From the NCBI RefSeq assembly GCF_000153125.2, contig NZ_CM002299.1, positions 2,169,075 through 2,233,074 of the forward strand: a stretch of DNA of 64,000 nt, written 5' to 3'. The notes under the pieces were generated by a model. The model saw nothing but the letters and a program-made list of their open reading frames with translations, searched no databases and was not told where the DNA came from. Numbering within the stretch: the first letter of the stretch is position 1; each line of letters begins with the position of its first letter. Of this stretch, positions 17,437 to 26,342 are shown piece after piece. Position numbers and translations under genes: made by a program. Origin of the DNA: Congregibacter litoralis KT71. Lineage in GTDB: Bacteria > Pseudomonadota > Gammaproteobacteria > Pseudomonadales > Halieaceae.

Positions 17437-18057
17437 TTAATCGCCTTGTTGCTCGCTAGCCTTCCCAAAGACATAGGTTCTTACGGGTTGGTCAATCGCG
17501 TTGAACTGAATCAAATACATGAATTCGTCGTCCAAGAGGGTCACAACATGCGTATTTAGCAACGTAATAACTTTCGAAGACCAATCGTCCAATTTGGAAC
17601 GGAAAGTTGCAGGGTCGATCTGCCTCCCAAATGGATTCCGAGCGTGAAGTACGCCCCCGCACTGACCATGTGCAGAAACGAGTTCCTCCTTGGTCAAGTA
17701 TCCGTCCGAGATGTCAATCAGATCGTTTTTTATATTCTCTCGGGCCGAAGGGACTTCTCGTATGGGCCGTGGATAGAAATTTTTGTTCAATTTCTCCAGG
17801 TCACCAAAAATATCTGTGACACGCCATTTTTTCTGAAATTTTACTTGGTAGTCTTCGAAGATTTTTGCGTGGGCTGATAGCGATGAGAGAGCTATCAGCT
17901 CAAAGATCATCCTGAATTGGAGAATCATCACCTCCATGGTTGGGACGTCATAGATCGCATTACGTTCGCCCGTATTGAATGAATTTGCGATCTTATATCT
18001 CAACTTGATTTCATTCATGCAGGCCACGTAGGGGCCCATGTCGGGATGCTTGTCCAT
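17437..18057 (-). CDS. soluble protein of unknown function (206 aa)
   Basis: I do not recognise a named family. The protein is mostly helical with charged and aromatic residues, no signal peptide and no membrane segment. A central LQFRMIFELIALSSLSAH helix, then a KFQKKWRVTDIFGDLEKLN region and a C-terminal beta segment (DDEFMYLIQFNAIDQPVRTY), suggest a folded, real protein. The helical middle is reminiscent of HEPN-like domains, but I see no RxxxxH motif, so this is only a thought. The ATG follows GTGAG. Confidence 0.65.
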   Translation of the reverse strand: MDKHPDMGPYVACMNEIKLRYKIANSFNTGERNAIYDVPTMEVMILQFRMIFELIALSSLSAHAKIFEDYQVKFQKKWRVTDIFGDLEKLNKNFYPRPIREVPSARENIKNDLIDISDGYLTKEELVSAHGQCGGVLHARNPFGRQIDPATFRSKLDDWSSKVITLLNTHVVTLLDDEFMYLIQFNAIDQPVRTYVFGKASEQQGD

Positions 18058-18468
18058 GACGTCTCACAGCGCATTAATGAGCAAATGCCTTCAGGATAGG
18101 ACGAAGTGGGGTAGCTTTAAAGCGAAACTCGAGAGACCGGTGTTGGCCGGAGGCTGCCCATCAGTGCCCCTGGCCGCAGCGTCCGCTATCGGGGAGCGGA
18201 CGTTCACGGCTTTCCTCTCGAACAGCCGCTATCGACCCAGACCCGACGTTCGACCAGAAGGCCCTGAAGGACCGCTATCGCCTAGGAGCTGAAGTTCGGG
18301 CTCATGTTTAGTCGGTTTCTACTCTCGATCCGAAGCGGCCATCCAGCCCTTGTAGTACATAGCGCAAACCCTCGTTGCCGATTCGAACTTGTGCTTTCCC
18401 CTTCCCTCTACCAGTTTGCGCCACTATTGACCGCTCAATAGCCCGCCACCGGAATCCGATGACCGCGC
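18058..18468. other. cargo gap with dispersed repeat, copy 7
   Basis: No convincing gene. Positions 18181-18200 read gtccgctatcggggagcgga, a short inverted motif. The segment 18233-18300 is the partner of the near-identical 50-bp block at 17268-17319. A 119-codon minus-strand frame at 18308-18667 overlaps the DUF4386 gene and looks like a shadow. Confidence 0.55.
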
Positions 18469-19110
18469 TCATGCTTCCCGCATTCGCAGCAGACTGAGCC
18501 CAAGCCAAAGAAACCAAACAATCTGTGAGAGCCCAAACATATCGGTAAACACATCCAAGGGGATGGTCGTTGCAAGGCCAAAAGCGCCGACAAGACAGCC
18601 CAGGCTGTTCAACGCCCTCGGCAATACCCCGTATTTGAGACCGAGCAGACTCACGCCAGCTACCCATAACCCACCAACAAGTTCGTTACCGCCACCCAGA
18701 CTGTCGCCGAGCATCGAGACAACTCGCCATAAGTGGAAGGCGGCCTCCGAGCTGTCGGGCAGAAGGCCGACAACATGCTGCAGGCCTGTGACATAGATCA
18801 TTCCACTAGCCATGACGAGCCCAACCCAAACTGCGCCAAGCAGCGAAGTGAGTGACGCTGCTGGCCCGTAGGGGCTTAGCAAGTCATGTAATCCGGCAAC
18901 CATGACAGCCAGCAAGGCTCCGAACAAAATATAGATTGAGCCATAGGCGATAGAGACGGCCAGCTGATTCTCATCCAAAAACCGGAGTCTTTCTTCCTGA
19001 GTGCCCTGCGACGGGTAATCGAAGAACGCGCCAAAATAAACGAAAGCTGCAATGTAAATAAGGGCCATCGCGAGTCCGGAAAAGCCTGCAGCAGAGCGTA
19101 GACTAATCAT
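18469..19110 (-). CDS. DUF4386 family membrane protein
   Basis: Polytopic inner-membrane protein of 213 aa with about six transmembrane segments, including GFSGLAMALIYIAAFVYFGA, YGSIYILFGALLAVMVAGL, SLLGAVWVGLVMASGMIYV and IVWFLWLGLSLL. The N-terminal helix, an extracytoplasmic loop, and the NELVGGLWVAGVSLLGL segment fit DUF4386, whose function is unknown. ATG 19110 starts a proper first membrane segment; a TTG at 19155 would add 15 polar residues. Confidence 0.75.
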   Translation of the reverse strand: MISLRSAAGFSGLAMALIYIAAFVYFGAFFDYPSQGTQEERLRFLDENQLAVSIAYGSIYILFGALLAVMVAGLHDLLSPYGPAASLTSLLGAVWVGLVMASGMIYVTGLQHVVGLLPDSSEAAFHLWRVVSMLGDSLGGGNELVGGLWVAGVSLLGLKYGVLPRALNSLGCLVGAFGLATTIPLDVFTDMFGLSQIVWFLWLGLSLLRMREA

Positions 19111-19308
19111 CGGGATTTCAGTGCCCGCTACGCGATGTGGATTATGGTGTGTCAAAGTGAACTGCTCGCGTCCTGTAATTGACGCGTTACACTAACGCAT
19201 TGCGGTTGATCTCAAATACTAACCCGCGACAAACTGATTCGATTTCGCGATAGACGACTGCCGCTGGCCGAAAGCAGCCGTTAACGTCATGGTGATTCTT
19301 CCCCACGC

Positions 19309-19392
19309 TAAAGACCGCCTTGAGGTGTTCTGGGTCATTGCTAAAGACCGCTCCCGCCTAAGAGCCGGCATGGTTCTGTGACCGATGCTAAC
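19309..19392 (+). repeat. dispersed repeat, copy 8
   Basis: Contains ctaaagaccgccttgaggtg, ttctgggtcattgctaaaga and ccgctcccgcctaagagccg. It occupies the middle of the gap between the DUF4386 gene and the exported-protein gene; the rest of that gap shows nothing else. Confidence 0.65.
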
Positions 19393-19419
19393 GATTGATT
19401 TCGCTTTACCGGGTCTGAG

Positions 19420-19860
19420 TCAGTTTTTAACGTAGCAGTCGTTACCCGGCTTCTCCCCTTCATGGACAAAACAAAAGCCCACGTTATCGAAGCGAATAGT
19501 CATGACGCTCTCAATAGTCTCGCCCTCGTGTTCAACGCGGGTACGTAGCTTACACTCCGTACCATTCTCAGCAATCGGGTCGTAATGCGCGTCTTGTGGG
19601 ACGCTCCATTTCTCGAGGTCCCGATTCCACTCTGAATTGGAGACCGTATTCTTGGTGAAAGACACACGCATAAAAGAGACTCCACCGTAGTACGTCAGAA
19701 TTTTGTCACGCGTCGTTTGGTCGTGCCCAGTGGCGAAACGAGTTGTATCAAGCTGCCAGTCACCCAATACGTTGTGCGTGCAGGATGCATAAGACTGCCC
19801 AGACACTGCCACTAGCAGGATAAGTTTGAAAAGCTGGGCGGTGGGGCGAAACTTTCGCAT
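19420..19860 (-). CDS. exported protein of unknown function (146 aa)
   Basis: An N-terminal signal peptide is clear: basic MRKFRPTAQ, then LFKLILLVAVSGQSYA before a Cys-containing mature start (SCTHNVLGDWQLD). The mature part is a compact beta-rich domain of about 120 residues with several Cys, possibly disulphide-bonded in the periplasm. It begins with GDWQLD, a pattern seen in lipocalin-like and other small binding proteins, but the family is not certain. A GGAGGA ribosome-binding site sits immediately upstream of two consecutive ATGs. Confidence 0.65.
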   Translation of the reverse strand: MRKFRPTAQLFKLILLVAVSGQSYASCTHNVLGDWQLDTTRFATGHDQTTRDKILTYYGGVSFMRVSFTKNTVSNSEWNRDLEKWSVPQDAHYDPIAENGTECKLRTRVEHEGETIESVMTIRFDNVGFCFVHEGEKPGNDCYVKN

Positions 19861-19949
19861 CATTCCTCCGGTATCAAGGTCAACCGAAATCTTAATCCAG
19901 AGACCTGTTTGTGGCCACTGGCGAATTCAGGAGTCACCCGGCTTCGCGC

Positions 19950-19995
19950 ACAACGACCGGTCACCTTGAGGTGTTAGCTGCCGCTGACGAAGGCC
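19950..19995 (+). repeat. dispersed repeat, copy 9 (partial)
   Basis: Partial copy with caacgaccggtcaccttgag and gtgtt, then a diverged end. It is the copy closest to the recombinase side of the element. Confidence 0.5.
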
Positions 19996-20094
19996 CCGTT
20001 TGCGCCTGTTGGGGCAGGCCAGTGAAGGCTAGCTAGCAGCGGCCAATGTTAGGTGTTGCCAAGTAGGCAGCGGGTGCACATAGTGGAGAGACAG

Positions 20095-20245
20095 AGTCGA
20101 GTGTGACTCCTGCTCAACGAAGCATAGAATTGCGCACGTTCTGGGTTCTGCTGAAATCGAAGTACCGGCCCAGGGACGCGCGCGCTCCATTGATGCTGTC
20201 GTACGCCCGCAGATACACCTCCTCACCGCACCCGGGTTGTCGGTG
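20095..20245 (-). pseudogene. remnant of an IS3-family transposase C-terminus
   Basis: The minus strand reads GEEVYLRAYDSINGARASLG then RYFDFSR, which matches the end of the rve domain of IS3-family OrfB proteins. The following NxxRPH region has lost its frame; a shifted frame gives QFYASLSRS, resembling the usual YFASL ending. No inverted repeats remain. It differs in sequence from the intact IS at 12.6 kb, so it records an older insertion. Confidence 0.6.
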
Positions 20246-20441
20246 CGTTCCCGGATGGTGAGTCCGCGGTGATGCTTGTCGGTGCCAGGCTACGGCACAT
20301 AGCAAGTACCTCGTGGGGAACCCGCAAGTACATGTCGATGGATTGGCTTAAACAACACGATATGGAGACTCAACATACCGCTTGAAGACATAGCCCCAAA
20401 TCAAAAGTACGAAAAACTATTTACACAACCCAATCAATCAC

Positions 20442-20729
20442 CTACCTAAACATTTCCTGTCGCAGCGTGTCTGCGAAAAAGGCAGACAAAAAAATCACAG
20501 AAAATAGATAGTACTTTATCGGGTGAGTCGGGTCTTCGTCATACACCACGTATCCGGGGCCGCGCAATGCTAACAACACTGAATTCCCAACTGCCATCAG
20601 GAAGAAGAAGGCAGCAATCGACTGAGAAATCTCGACGGCATTCGCCGTAGAGGCGCAAGACGCAGCCAAAAATCCACAACCCGCAACACTCACATAAAAA
20701 GCTACAAGTCGTAACGCTGTCAGTCTCAT
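20442..20729 (-). CDS. small membrane protein of unknown function (95 aa)
   Basis: Three hydrophobic stretches: an N-terminal LVAFYVSVAGCGFLAASCAS, a middle IAAFFFLMAVGNSVLLALRG, and a C-terminal YYLFSVIFLSAFFADTL. ATG 20729 has AGAGGA seven bases upstream, supporting translation. No family recognised. It lies just beyond the MutS-like gene and on the same strand, but 160 bp separate them, so it may be independent. Confidence 0.5.
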   Translation of the reverse strand: MRLTALRLVAFYVSVAGCGFLAASCASTANAVEISQSIAAFFFLMAVGNSVLLALRGPGYVVYDEDPTHPIKYYLFSVIFLSAFFADTLRQEMFR

Positions 20730-20887
20730 GTATCCTCTTTCTCGAGTTTTATCAGCTATCGCCAACGCCAGCGACCTGACATGCCCAACTCCTACAACAG
20801 GCCTTGCTCGATTGCAGGGATACTCTCAAGTATGTATGGTTTCCCGCTGTAGAAAAACCCCTTTTCCGAGCTTGAAAATATGTTGCG

Positions 20888-22543
20888 CTACAGATTTTCG
20901 AGGTACTTGCAGTACTCGATGGATGTCTTCACCACTTGGGCGGGGTAGCCCACTCTCTCCATAAGCTTAAGGGCGTTTTTTGTTCGGCATACCCCTGGAC
21001 GCAATACATAGTCGAAGGGCGCTTCGATATTGCCCGTTTCCGAAAAGTGATAAAACTCGTAATTCTTTGACAAAAATGTCTCGAGCTCTGTGTCGTGACT
21101 GGTGACCAGTACCCGGTGATGACTCCCCAACTCTTCGAGCACGGCAGCTGAACCCGCTATTCGCTCCAGAGTATTGGTTCCCCGAAAAATTTCGTCGACA
21201 AGGAGCAGCATGTTTGAGTCAGGATCCTTGTTCAGAAACTCCAGGATTCTCTCTAGCTCCGCAAAATAGTAGCTCTTGCCTAGAGAGATAGAGTCACTTG
21301 TCTTTATTGAGCTAAGCACGTCCAGCGCGGGTAATTTCGATCTTTTCGCGCAACAAAAATGCAGCGTTTGCGCAAAAATGGCGTTGATGCCTACCGCTTT
21401 TATCAGCGTAGTTTTACCTGCCATGTTAGAGCCGGTAATGAGAGCTGATGTGTTCGTGAGCGAGATAGTGTTTCTGATCGGATCATCAACTAGAGGATGA
21501 TAGAGTTCGTCGAATTGAAAGATATCCCCTTCTGACACCTGTGGAGTTGACCTTACCGCAAAGTTCAATTTATATCGGGCAATAGCGATTGCACTATCCA
21601 TGTTTCCAATAAAAATGTAACTCTCTTTTAATGTATCCAGCCTTTGTAAAAGCGTCGATGAAAGAAACGGGTGCAACACGAATTCAATGCTGGTGACCAA
21701 ATTCACCAAATACATCGCATTTCCGAGCAGCAGCTTTTCGCTGGATTGTGAGAACGAGGTCAACCACGTCACCCTTCTTACCTGGCGTAGTGGCTGAACC
21801 AATTTTTCCCCCTGACGCACAGATTCGACCTTTCCCAAAGACCGATCGGTCGCGATTTTCAAAGCGGTTGCGGCTATTCGGTGGAGTTCATAATAGCCAT
21901 GAGACAATCCGTCTATCTTTCCTTCGAACCACTGCGAGACGAAAAAATTTGCCAGTATTTGAAGCGCAAGCAGGCCCCAGAAAACCCCACCAAAAGTTAG
22001 TGCAAACTGGAGTATTGTGAGACAGGCGACAATCCAGATCAGAGCCAATGTTTTCGGAATTTTTACATGCTTGAACTCCCTGAAAATCAGCTTCGTGGAG
22101 TCATTTGCAGAGGTGCTGCCGAAGTCATGCAGGTGACTCGCCAGAGACCTTCGGACAACGGCATCCGACTGAAGTTGGCCGGTAAATGTACTGGTTTCCG
22201 AAAGATCCTCTTGAGCGCGAAGCACCCTGAATCGGCAGTACAGGAATTGACGGCCAATGTTGGTCCAGGTGATGTCCGCCTCCTGAAATAACTCATCAAA
22301 ATCAAGATCTATCCAGGTACGGTCATCGACACACCTCGTTGAACTATCGCCATGGAACCTGAGGTCATAGAAGGTGCGAGTAGACTCGGGAAATCTGGAT
22401 AGTTTGGGTTTTGGCTCTGACCACTGCGCCTCGATGTTCTCTTCCTTGACACTACTCGTGAGAGAAAAAAATCTGAGCGAGGGCCTGAAGTGCTCGAAAA
22501 GTAAATTCGCGACATTTGCGGTACGGCTCCAGGCTTTTGTCAC
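20888..22543 (-). CDS. membrane-anchored MutS-family ATPase
   Basis: The C-terminal 200 residues are a MutS domain V ATPase: Walker A TGSNMAGKTT, the signature-like SYYFAELERI, Walker B LLLVDEIFRGTN, and the LVTSHD switch. The first 100 residues hold WIDLDFDELFQEADITWTN, like the start of the MutS core. In the middle (about 180-225) are strong hydrophobic segments (LALIWIVACLTILQFALTF and GVFWGLLALQILANFF), so it is probably anchored in the inner membrane. The mismatch-reading domain I with its Phe-x-Glu motif is absent, so a role in ordinary mismatch repair is unlikely. GTG 22543 overlaps the stop of the upstream gene (GTGA). It is the last gene of the right-end operon. Confidence 0.8.
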   Translation of the reverse strand: MTKAWSRTANVANLLFEHFRPSLRFFSLTSSVKEENIEAQWSEPKPKLSRFPESTRTFYDLRFHGDSSTRCVDDRTWIDLDFDELFQEADITWTNIGRQFLYCRFRVLRAQEDLSETSTFTGQLQSDAVVRRSLASHLHDFGSTSANDSTKLIFREFKHVKIPKTLALIWIVACLTILQFALTFGGVFWGLLALQILANFFVSQWFEGKIDGLSHGYYELHRIAATALKIATDRSLGKVESVRQGEKLVQPLRQVRRVTWLTSFSQSSEKLLLGNAMYLVNLVTSIEFVLHPFLSSTLLQRLDTLKESYIFIGNMDSAIAIARYKLNFAVRSTPQVSEGDIFQFDELYHPLVDDPIRNTISLTNTSALITGSNMAGKTTLIKAVGINAIFAQTLHFCCAKRSKLPALDVLSSIKTSDSISLGKSYYFAELERILEFLNKDPDSNMLLLVDEIFRGTNTLERIAGSAAVLEELGSHHRVLVTSHDTELETFLSKNYEFYHFSETGNIEAPFDYVLRPGVCRTKNALKLMERVGYPAQVVKTSIEYCKYLENL

Positions 22544-23448
22544 TTGCAATCACCAATTGCTATTGAGTGCTTGAATATTCCGCCTTTTGTATCCACTTGC
22601 ATTTTTTGAAGTGTATCAGTAGCGGCGGCTGTGCCAGACAGAACCCCAAGCGCATTGAGTGCTTCCGTCCTCATCAAGTCAGGAAGCGAGGAGCTTAGGC
22701 AGATATCTTCCAGCAATTGTGCCGTGTTCTGGTCACCTATCAATCCGGCGATTGGGATAAGTGAACATTTGGTGGACAACCTGGTCTGCGGAACCAGTGA
22801 CTCGATTCTGTCTACGTTGGAGTTGAAAACGTACTGTGGTTCCAGCCGCAACTCCGGGTTGTCTACTAGAAGGTTGATCGAAATCGATAACTCATCCGGA
22901 ATGTACTGCGTGTGAATGTCCTGCATAGCTCGGTACATCATCACCTTCTTCGCGGGGAGCGTGGTTTCCTCGAGAAAGCGGGCTTGAACTTTCTCGCCAG
23001 GGAATCCTTCGACCTGTCTTCTATTGTATTCGAAAATACGCGTTCTATACCCTCCTCCGAAGTATCCAACAGTTAGAAAATCAAAGTTATGATCGTGGGG
23101 CTTCTCGAAAAAATATACCTCCTTTTCCAGCCGCTCTTGATCAGCAGAAAGCTCTGCTTCTTCAAGTGGAAGCCAAATATTGCATCTAAGGATATAGCAG
23201 CCATTCACCCCTATCAGGAAGCTTTGATTTCCCAGCTCGGCCTGTGCACCGGACTCGATAAAGCCTGCGAGATAAGCGTTCAAATTCTCCGTCAAAAGGC
23301 GCTCATCATCGGCTATTGTTGCAAACATGGGTGCGCTTTCGATGATCCCCGCGGTGTCACGCGGGTCTATGTTTCTGTCAAGATAAGAGAGGTACTCTTT
23401 AGGAGACACACGAGGCTGATCGCAAGAATTTTCAATAGTGAGTGCCAT
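22540..23448 (-). CDS. cupin-like / HEAT-repeat protein of unknown function
   Basis: No named family recognised. Residues about 95-200 resemble a cupin beta barrel: CYILRCNIWLPLEE, then EKPHDHNFDFLTVGYFG with an HxH pair, and later MYRAMQDIHTQYIPDELSIS supplying a further His. The last 80 residues (IPIAGLIGDQNTAQLLEDIC and LMRTEALNALGVLSG) look like HEAT repeats. It lies 12 bp after the 191-aa HEAT gene and overlaps the MutS-like gene, so the three are very probably translated together and may form one complex. The putative HxH metal site suggests a sensor or enzyme; this is inference. Confidence 0.7.
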   Translation of the reverse strand: MALTIENSCDQPRVSPKEYLSYLDRNIDPRDTAGIIESAPMFATIADDERLLTENLNAYLAGFIESGAQAELGNQSFLIGVNGCYILRCNIWLPLEEAELSADQERLEKEVYFFEKPHDHNFDFLTVGYFGGGYRTRIFEYNRRQVEGFPGEKVQARFLEETTLPAKKVMMYRAMQDIHTQYIPDELSISINLLVDNPELRLEPQYVFNSNVDRIESLVPQTRLSTKCSLIPIAGLIGDQNTAQLLEDICLSSSLPDLMRTEALNALGVLSGTAAATDTLQKMQVDTKGGIFKHSIAIGDCK

Positions 23449-23460
23449 TGGGCAGTCCTG

Positions 23461-24036
23461 TTACAATCCGTTCAATTCCAGGGTACGTTTTGCTGCATTC
23501 GAAATATGTGGATGCGCGTCAGTCAAGGCATTCTGGAGCATCTTGATCGCAGCGTCTTCCGATATCGCTGCTGCTGCTTGCACAGCGGCCCATCTAACGG
23601 AATGGTTTCCGTGCCTGGTGGCAAGCACCCTCAAATTTTCCAGACTTTCATGGTCACCAATTTTGCCCAGCGTCGTTATTGCCAACAGCAACTGGGAGTC
23701 CAGGCTGAGCACTTCATGCGTCTGCAAAGCTTGACGACTTGAGCGAGAAAAAGCCCAGGTCTTTGTGCAAATAGGGGTAGACAACAATTTAAGTACGAGA
23801 CAGCCGGGAGACTGGAAGTCGACAATACGCCTGTTCCCCTCAAATATAATGACCTCTCCCGGCAAGGCCTGCTGCGCTTGCCCCTCTTCCAAAGCAAATG
23901 CTGGATCAAATACTTCAGGATTCCAGGTCTCTGGCAGATCGTAGACGACGTATTCAAGTGGCTTTTCGACCAATACTCGAGCCAGTCCGTTAAATGCCTG
24001 GGACATTATGTTCGATGTCATCTTGTCGAAAAGCAT
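23461..24036 (-). CDS. small HEAT-repeat protein
   Basis: 191 aa. The last 80 residues form two or three HEAT repeats (LLLAITTLGKIGDHESLENL, HSVRWAAVQAAAAISEDAAI and HPHISNAAKRTLELNGL). The N-terminal half contains a beta-rich segment (LPGEVIIFEGNRRIVDFQSP) and may be a short version of the cupin-like part of the next gene. It starts 24 bp after the third recombinase gene and precedes the cupin-like/HEAT gene by 12 bp, linking the trio to the recombinase operon. No catalytic residues are recognisable; it probably acts as an adaptor. Confidence 0.7.
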   Translation of the reverse strand: MLFDKMTSNIMSQAFNGLARVLVEKPLEYVVYDLPETWNPEVFDPAFALEEGQAQQALPGEVIIFEGNRRIVDFQSPGCLVLKLLSTPICTKTWAFSRSSRQALQTHEVLSLDSQLLLAITTLGKIGDHESLENLRVLATRHGNHSVRWAAVQAAAAISEDAAIKMLQNALTDAHPHISNAAKRTLELNGL

Positions 24037-24060
24037 TAACGCTCTTTTCGGCAGGCGTCG

Positions 24061-25353
24061 TCATACTGAAGCCTCCATTTCTTCTATGAACTGCTCAACG
24101 CTCACATCCTGGTCGGTGATGATTTCGTTAACCATTCCCTGGTTCGCCATCACTACCAGACGCGCCTTATCGACATAATATTTGTAGGTGGTTGCCAGGT
24201 CTTGGTGACCCATCTGGCTCTTGAGAACTTCCGCAGCGGCTGCGTACAAAGCATCGGCCGCTTCAGTGAGCAGCTTGTCCTCGAAGAATCGAATAAGGAA
24301 CATGGTCGGCCACCAGTGCCGAGCCTCGTAGAAGTTCACGCGATTGCGAAACTCAGGATGGATTTCCTTTGCCTTCGCTTTGGCGTCAGTGGTCGCATCT
24401 GAAATCATCTTTGGCGTTACAGGCTCTCCAAATCGATTCAGAAACAGGATTGATGGAGGACACTTTTCTCCGTAACGCTGCTCGTACAATTTTGCGCGCT
24501 CGTGGTAATAAGGCTTAATGTAGTGCTCATCCAATGCACGCAGGTCTGCCCTGTTCATCTTTATTTCCCGCGTCTTTCCTCCCTTGCTCTTTTCGACCGT
24601 GTAATCAACGACATTAGATTCGGATTCAGCCATATCGCTATACGGCAGTATGTGCTTGTTAGGGCCATTGCCGATGTATGGAAACCTCACCAGGTCCATC
24701 GGACGCATAGCCGTTCCGAGAGCAAACTTGAACAGCGCCGGATAAACGGGGTCGTGATAAGAGACGATAAGCGCCTTGATCTCCTGATTCGTAATCAGAG
24801 AATGCAGCCGCGCCTGCCTCCATTCCTTGTCAAGCACCTCGATATTTTTCGGATCGATCACTTCCCTGGATTCTTTTCTGACGTAGTTTAAGAACCCTTC
24901 TCTTTTAAAGTTTGGTGACCACGTCTTCGTCTTCACGTTCACGCATGTCACAAAGCCAGCAGCGACAAGCCACTCGAAAAAAATAAGGAGGAGCTTTGCA
25001 TCGCCATAAATTGTCTGAGAAGAAGGTTTGGGTTGATTTTTTAGCAACCTCTCTTCTTGTCGTGCCACCTGCCATCTCTTGATGTCGTTGTTGTCGGCGA
25101 GGGCGTGGTACTGACTAACATCTACCCATCGGTACTTCTCTTCGCCACTGAGAAAGCGGTAGAACATGGCTATCACATTCGAGTATCTATTCGAGGTGTT
25201 CTTCGAGCTGCTAGCATTCTCGTAAAGAAACAGATTGGGGTGACTCAGGAGCACGTTCTTGTCCCCACTCTGTGCAACCAGGAGGTGATGCGAACACTTA
25301 AGTCCGGTATCTACGCTCTCGTAGTCAACAAATCTGCGCTCAATCTCAATCAT
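24061..25353 (-). CDS. tyrosine recombinase, third of the element's set
   Basis: 430-aa phage-integrase-family protein. The catalytic domain shows box I Arg in FALGTAMRPMDLVRF, a lysine-bearing beta hairpin (VEKSKGGKTREIK), box II as NFYEARHWW (Arg kept, the preceding His replaced by an aromatic), GHQDLATTYKYY with the box III His and the nucleophilic Tyr. The N-terminal SAM-like core-binding domain spans about 40-180. The ATG overlaps the stop of the preceding gene (TGATG), giving strict coupling within the recombinase operon. It probably acts with the two larger recombinases in excision and integration. Confidence 0.9.
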   Translation of the reverse strand: MIEIERRFVDYESVDTGLKCSHHLLVAQSGDKNVLLSHPNLFLYENASSSKNTSNRYSNVIAMFYRFLSGEEKYRWVDVSQYHALADNNDIKRWQVARQEERLLKNQPKPSSQTIYGDAKLLLIFFEWLVAAGFVTCVNVKTKTWSPNFKREGFLNYVRKESREVIDPKNIEVLDKEWRQARLHSLITNQEIKALIVSYHDPVYPALFKFALGTAMRPMDLVRFPYIGNGPNKHILPYSDMAESESNVVDYTVEKSKGGKTREIKMNRADLRALDEHYIKPYYHERAKLYEQRYGEKCPPSILFLNRFGEPVTPKMISDATTDAKAKAKEIHPEFRNRVNFYEARHWWPTMFLIRFFEDKLLTEAADALYAAAAEVLKSQMGHQDLATTYKYYVDKARLVVMANQGMVNEIITDQDVSVEQFIEEMEASV

Positions 25354-26342
25354 CAATCGCCCTGCCTCACCTCGTAACTGCATACGCGCTGAAACCCATC
25401 ATTAAGCGAGGGAGTTGCGAGGTGGTCAGCAGCTTCTTTCTCTACGTCGGGAACATCTCTGAAAGAGAATTTCCTTTGGGCCTTTGTGACTGTCTCGCTA
25501 GCGCAATGCGGGATCCAGATTTCTTTGGTGGCCTTCACGTATATGTTTTTGGCGAACAACCTCAATTCTGTTCGGGAGAAGATCGGAAGTCGTACGATGA
25601 TGACCTGACCTTTGCTTGAGGTTCGGTAGGAGGACGCGAACTCGTCAAAGCTCGCAAGAAAACGATCTACATACAGAACAACATGAGCGTCACCGACTGA
25701 GGCTAGCTTGTTGACCTTCTTGAGCACGCCAGCCAGCGCCCGGTCTTTCTCATCCTCTAGGACATCCCGATCTCCGGTTTTCAGGTAGTTTCGGTAGATT
25801 GGATTAAGATCAACATCAATTATCGTGACCTCCTGCCCATCGACATTATGTGCCCCGCCCTCCTGAGTTAACTTGGCGACCATCGCTATGGCGTCATTCA
25901 GCTTTCCTTCACACTCCTTTTTGTCCTTAATGAGCTTGTCATTGTGCAGCACCTGCTTCTGGAGTCGCTTCCTGGTCTCATCTGCTTCCATAAGAGAGAT
26001 GTCGCTATTCATCAGCGATGTGATGTACGAATCCTTGATTTTCTCGACCTCCTTTTCTTGCTCTATATGGAGTCGAGCAACCTCCTTCTCAAGCTCACGT
26101 ATGCGCTCTTGGCTCTTTGACAGTAGCCCCTGAACATCATCGGCCTGGTCTGTGAGTAACTCTTCGATGGGGCGAGCACCCTTAACGTAAGGGGTAAGGT
26201 GCTTGTAGTACTTGTTGTAAGCCTGTCGAGAAATCCCCGCCCAGCTCGACACGACCTGTATGGTCAGCTTTCCTTCTCCACCGCCCAGATGGTGTTCAGC
26301 TATCAGTCGAACCAGTCGCTTCTCTGTGTCTTTCGCGCTCAT
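25353..26342 (-). CDS. HTH / coiled-coil auxiliary DNA-binding protein of the recombinase operon
   Basis: 329 aa. The first 60 residues contain a helix-turn-helix-like region (LTIQVVSSWAGISRQAYNKYY), resembling the N-terminal DNA-binding region of KfrA- and TnpC-type proteins. Residues about 75-170 are strongly coiled coil (LLSKSQERIRELEKEVARLH, QEKEVEKIKDSYI, RKRLQKQVLHNDKLIKDKKE). The C-terminal part is a mixed alpha/beta domain of unknown type. ATG 26342 overlaps the upstream stop (ATGA). Tn554 has a small coiled-coil TnpC beside its two recombinases, so a role in aligning or orienting the ends is a reasonable inference. Confidence 0.75.
   Translation of the reverse strand: MSAKDTEKRLVRLIAEHHLGGGEGKLTIQVVSSWAGISRQAYNKYYKHLTPYVKGARPIEELLTDQADDVQGLLSKSQERIRELEKEVARLHIEQEKEVEKIKDSYITSLMNSDISLMEADETRKRLQKQVLHNDKLIKDKKECEGKLNDAIAMVAKLTQEGGAHNVDGQEVTIIDVDLNPIYRNYLKTGDRDVLEDEKDRALAGVLKKVNKLASVGDAHVVLYVDRFLASFDEFASSYRTSSKGQVIIVRLPIFSRTELRLFAKNIYVKATKEIWIPHCASETVTKAQRKFSFRDVPDVEKEAADHLATPSLNDGFQRVCSYEVRQGD

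Noticed and set aside
10926-19995. Integron cassette array with attC sites
   Set aside because: The cargo repeats lack paired RYYYAAC/GTTRRRY cores in a convincing palindrome, gene orientation is mixed, and no IntI-type integrase is encoded; the recombinases present are of other types.
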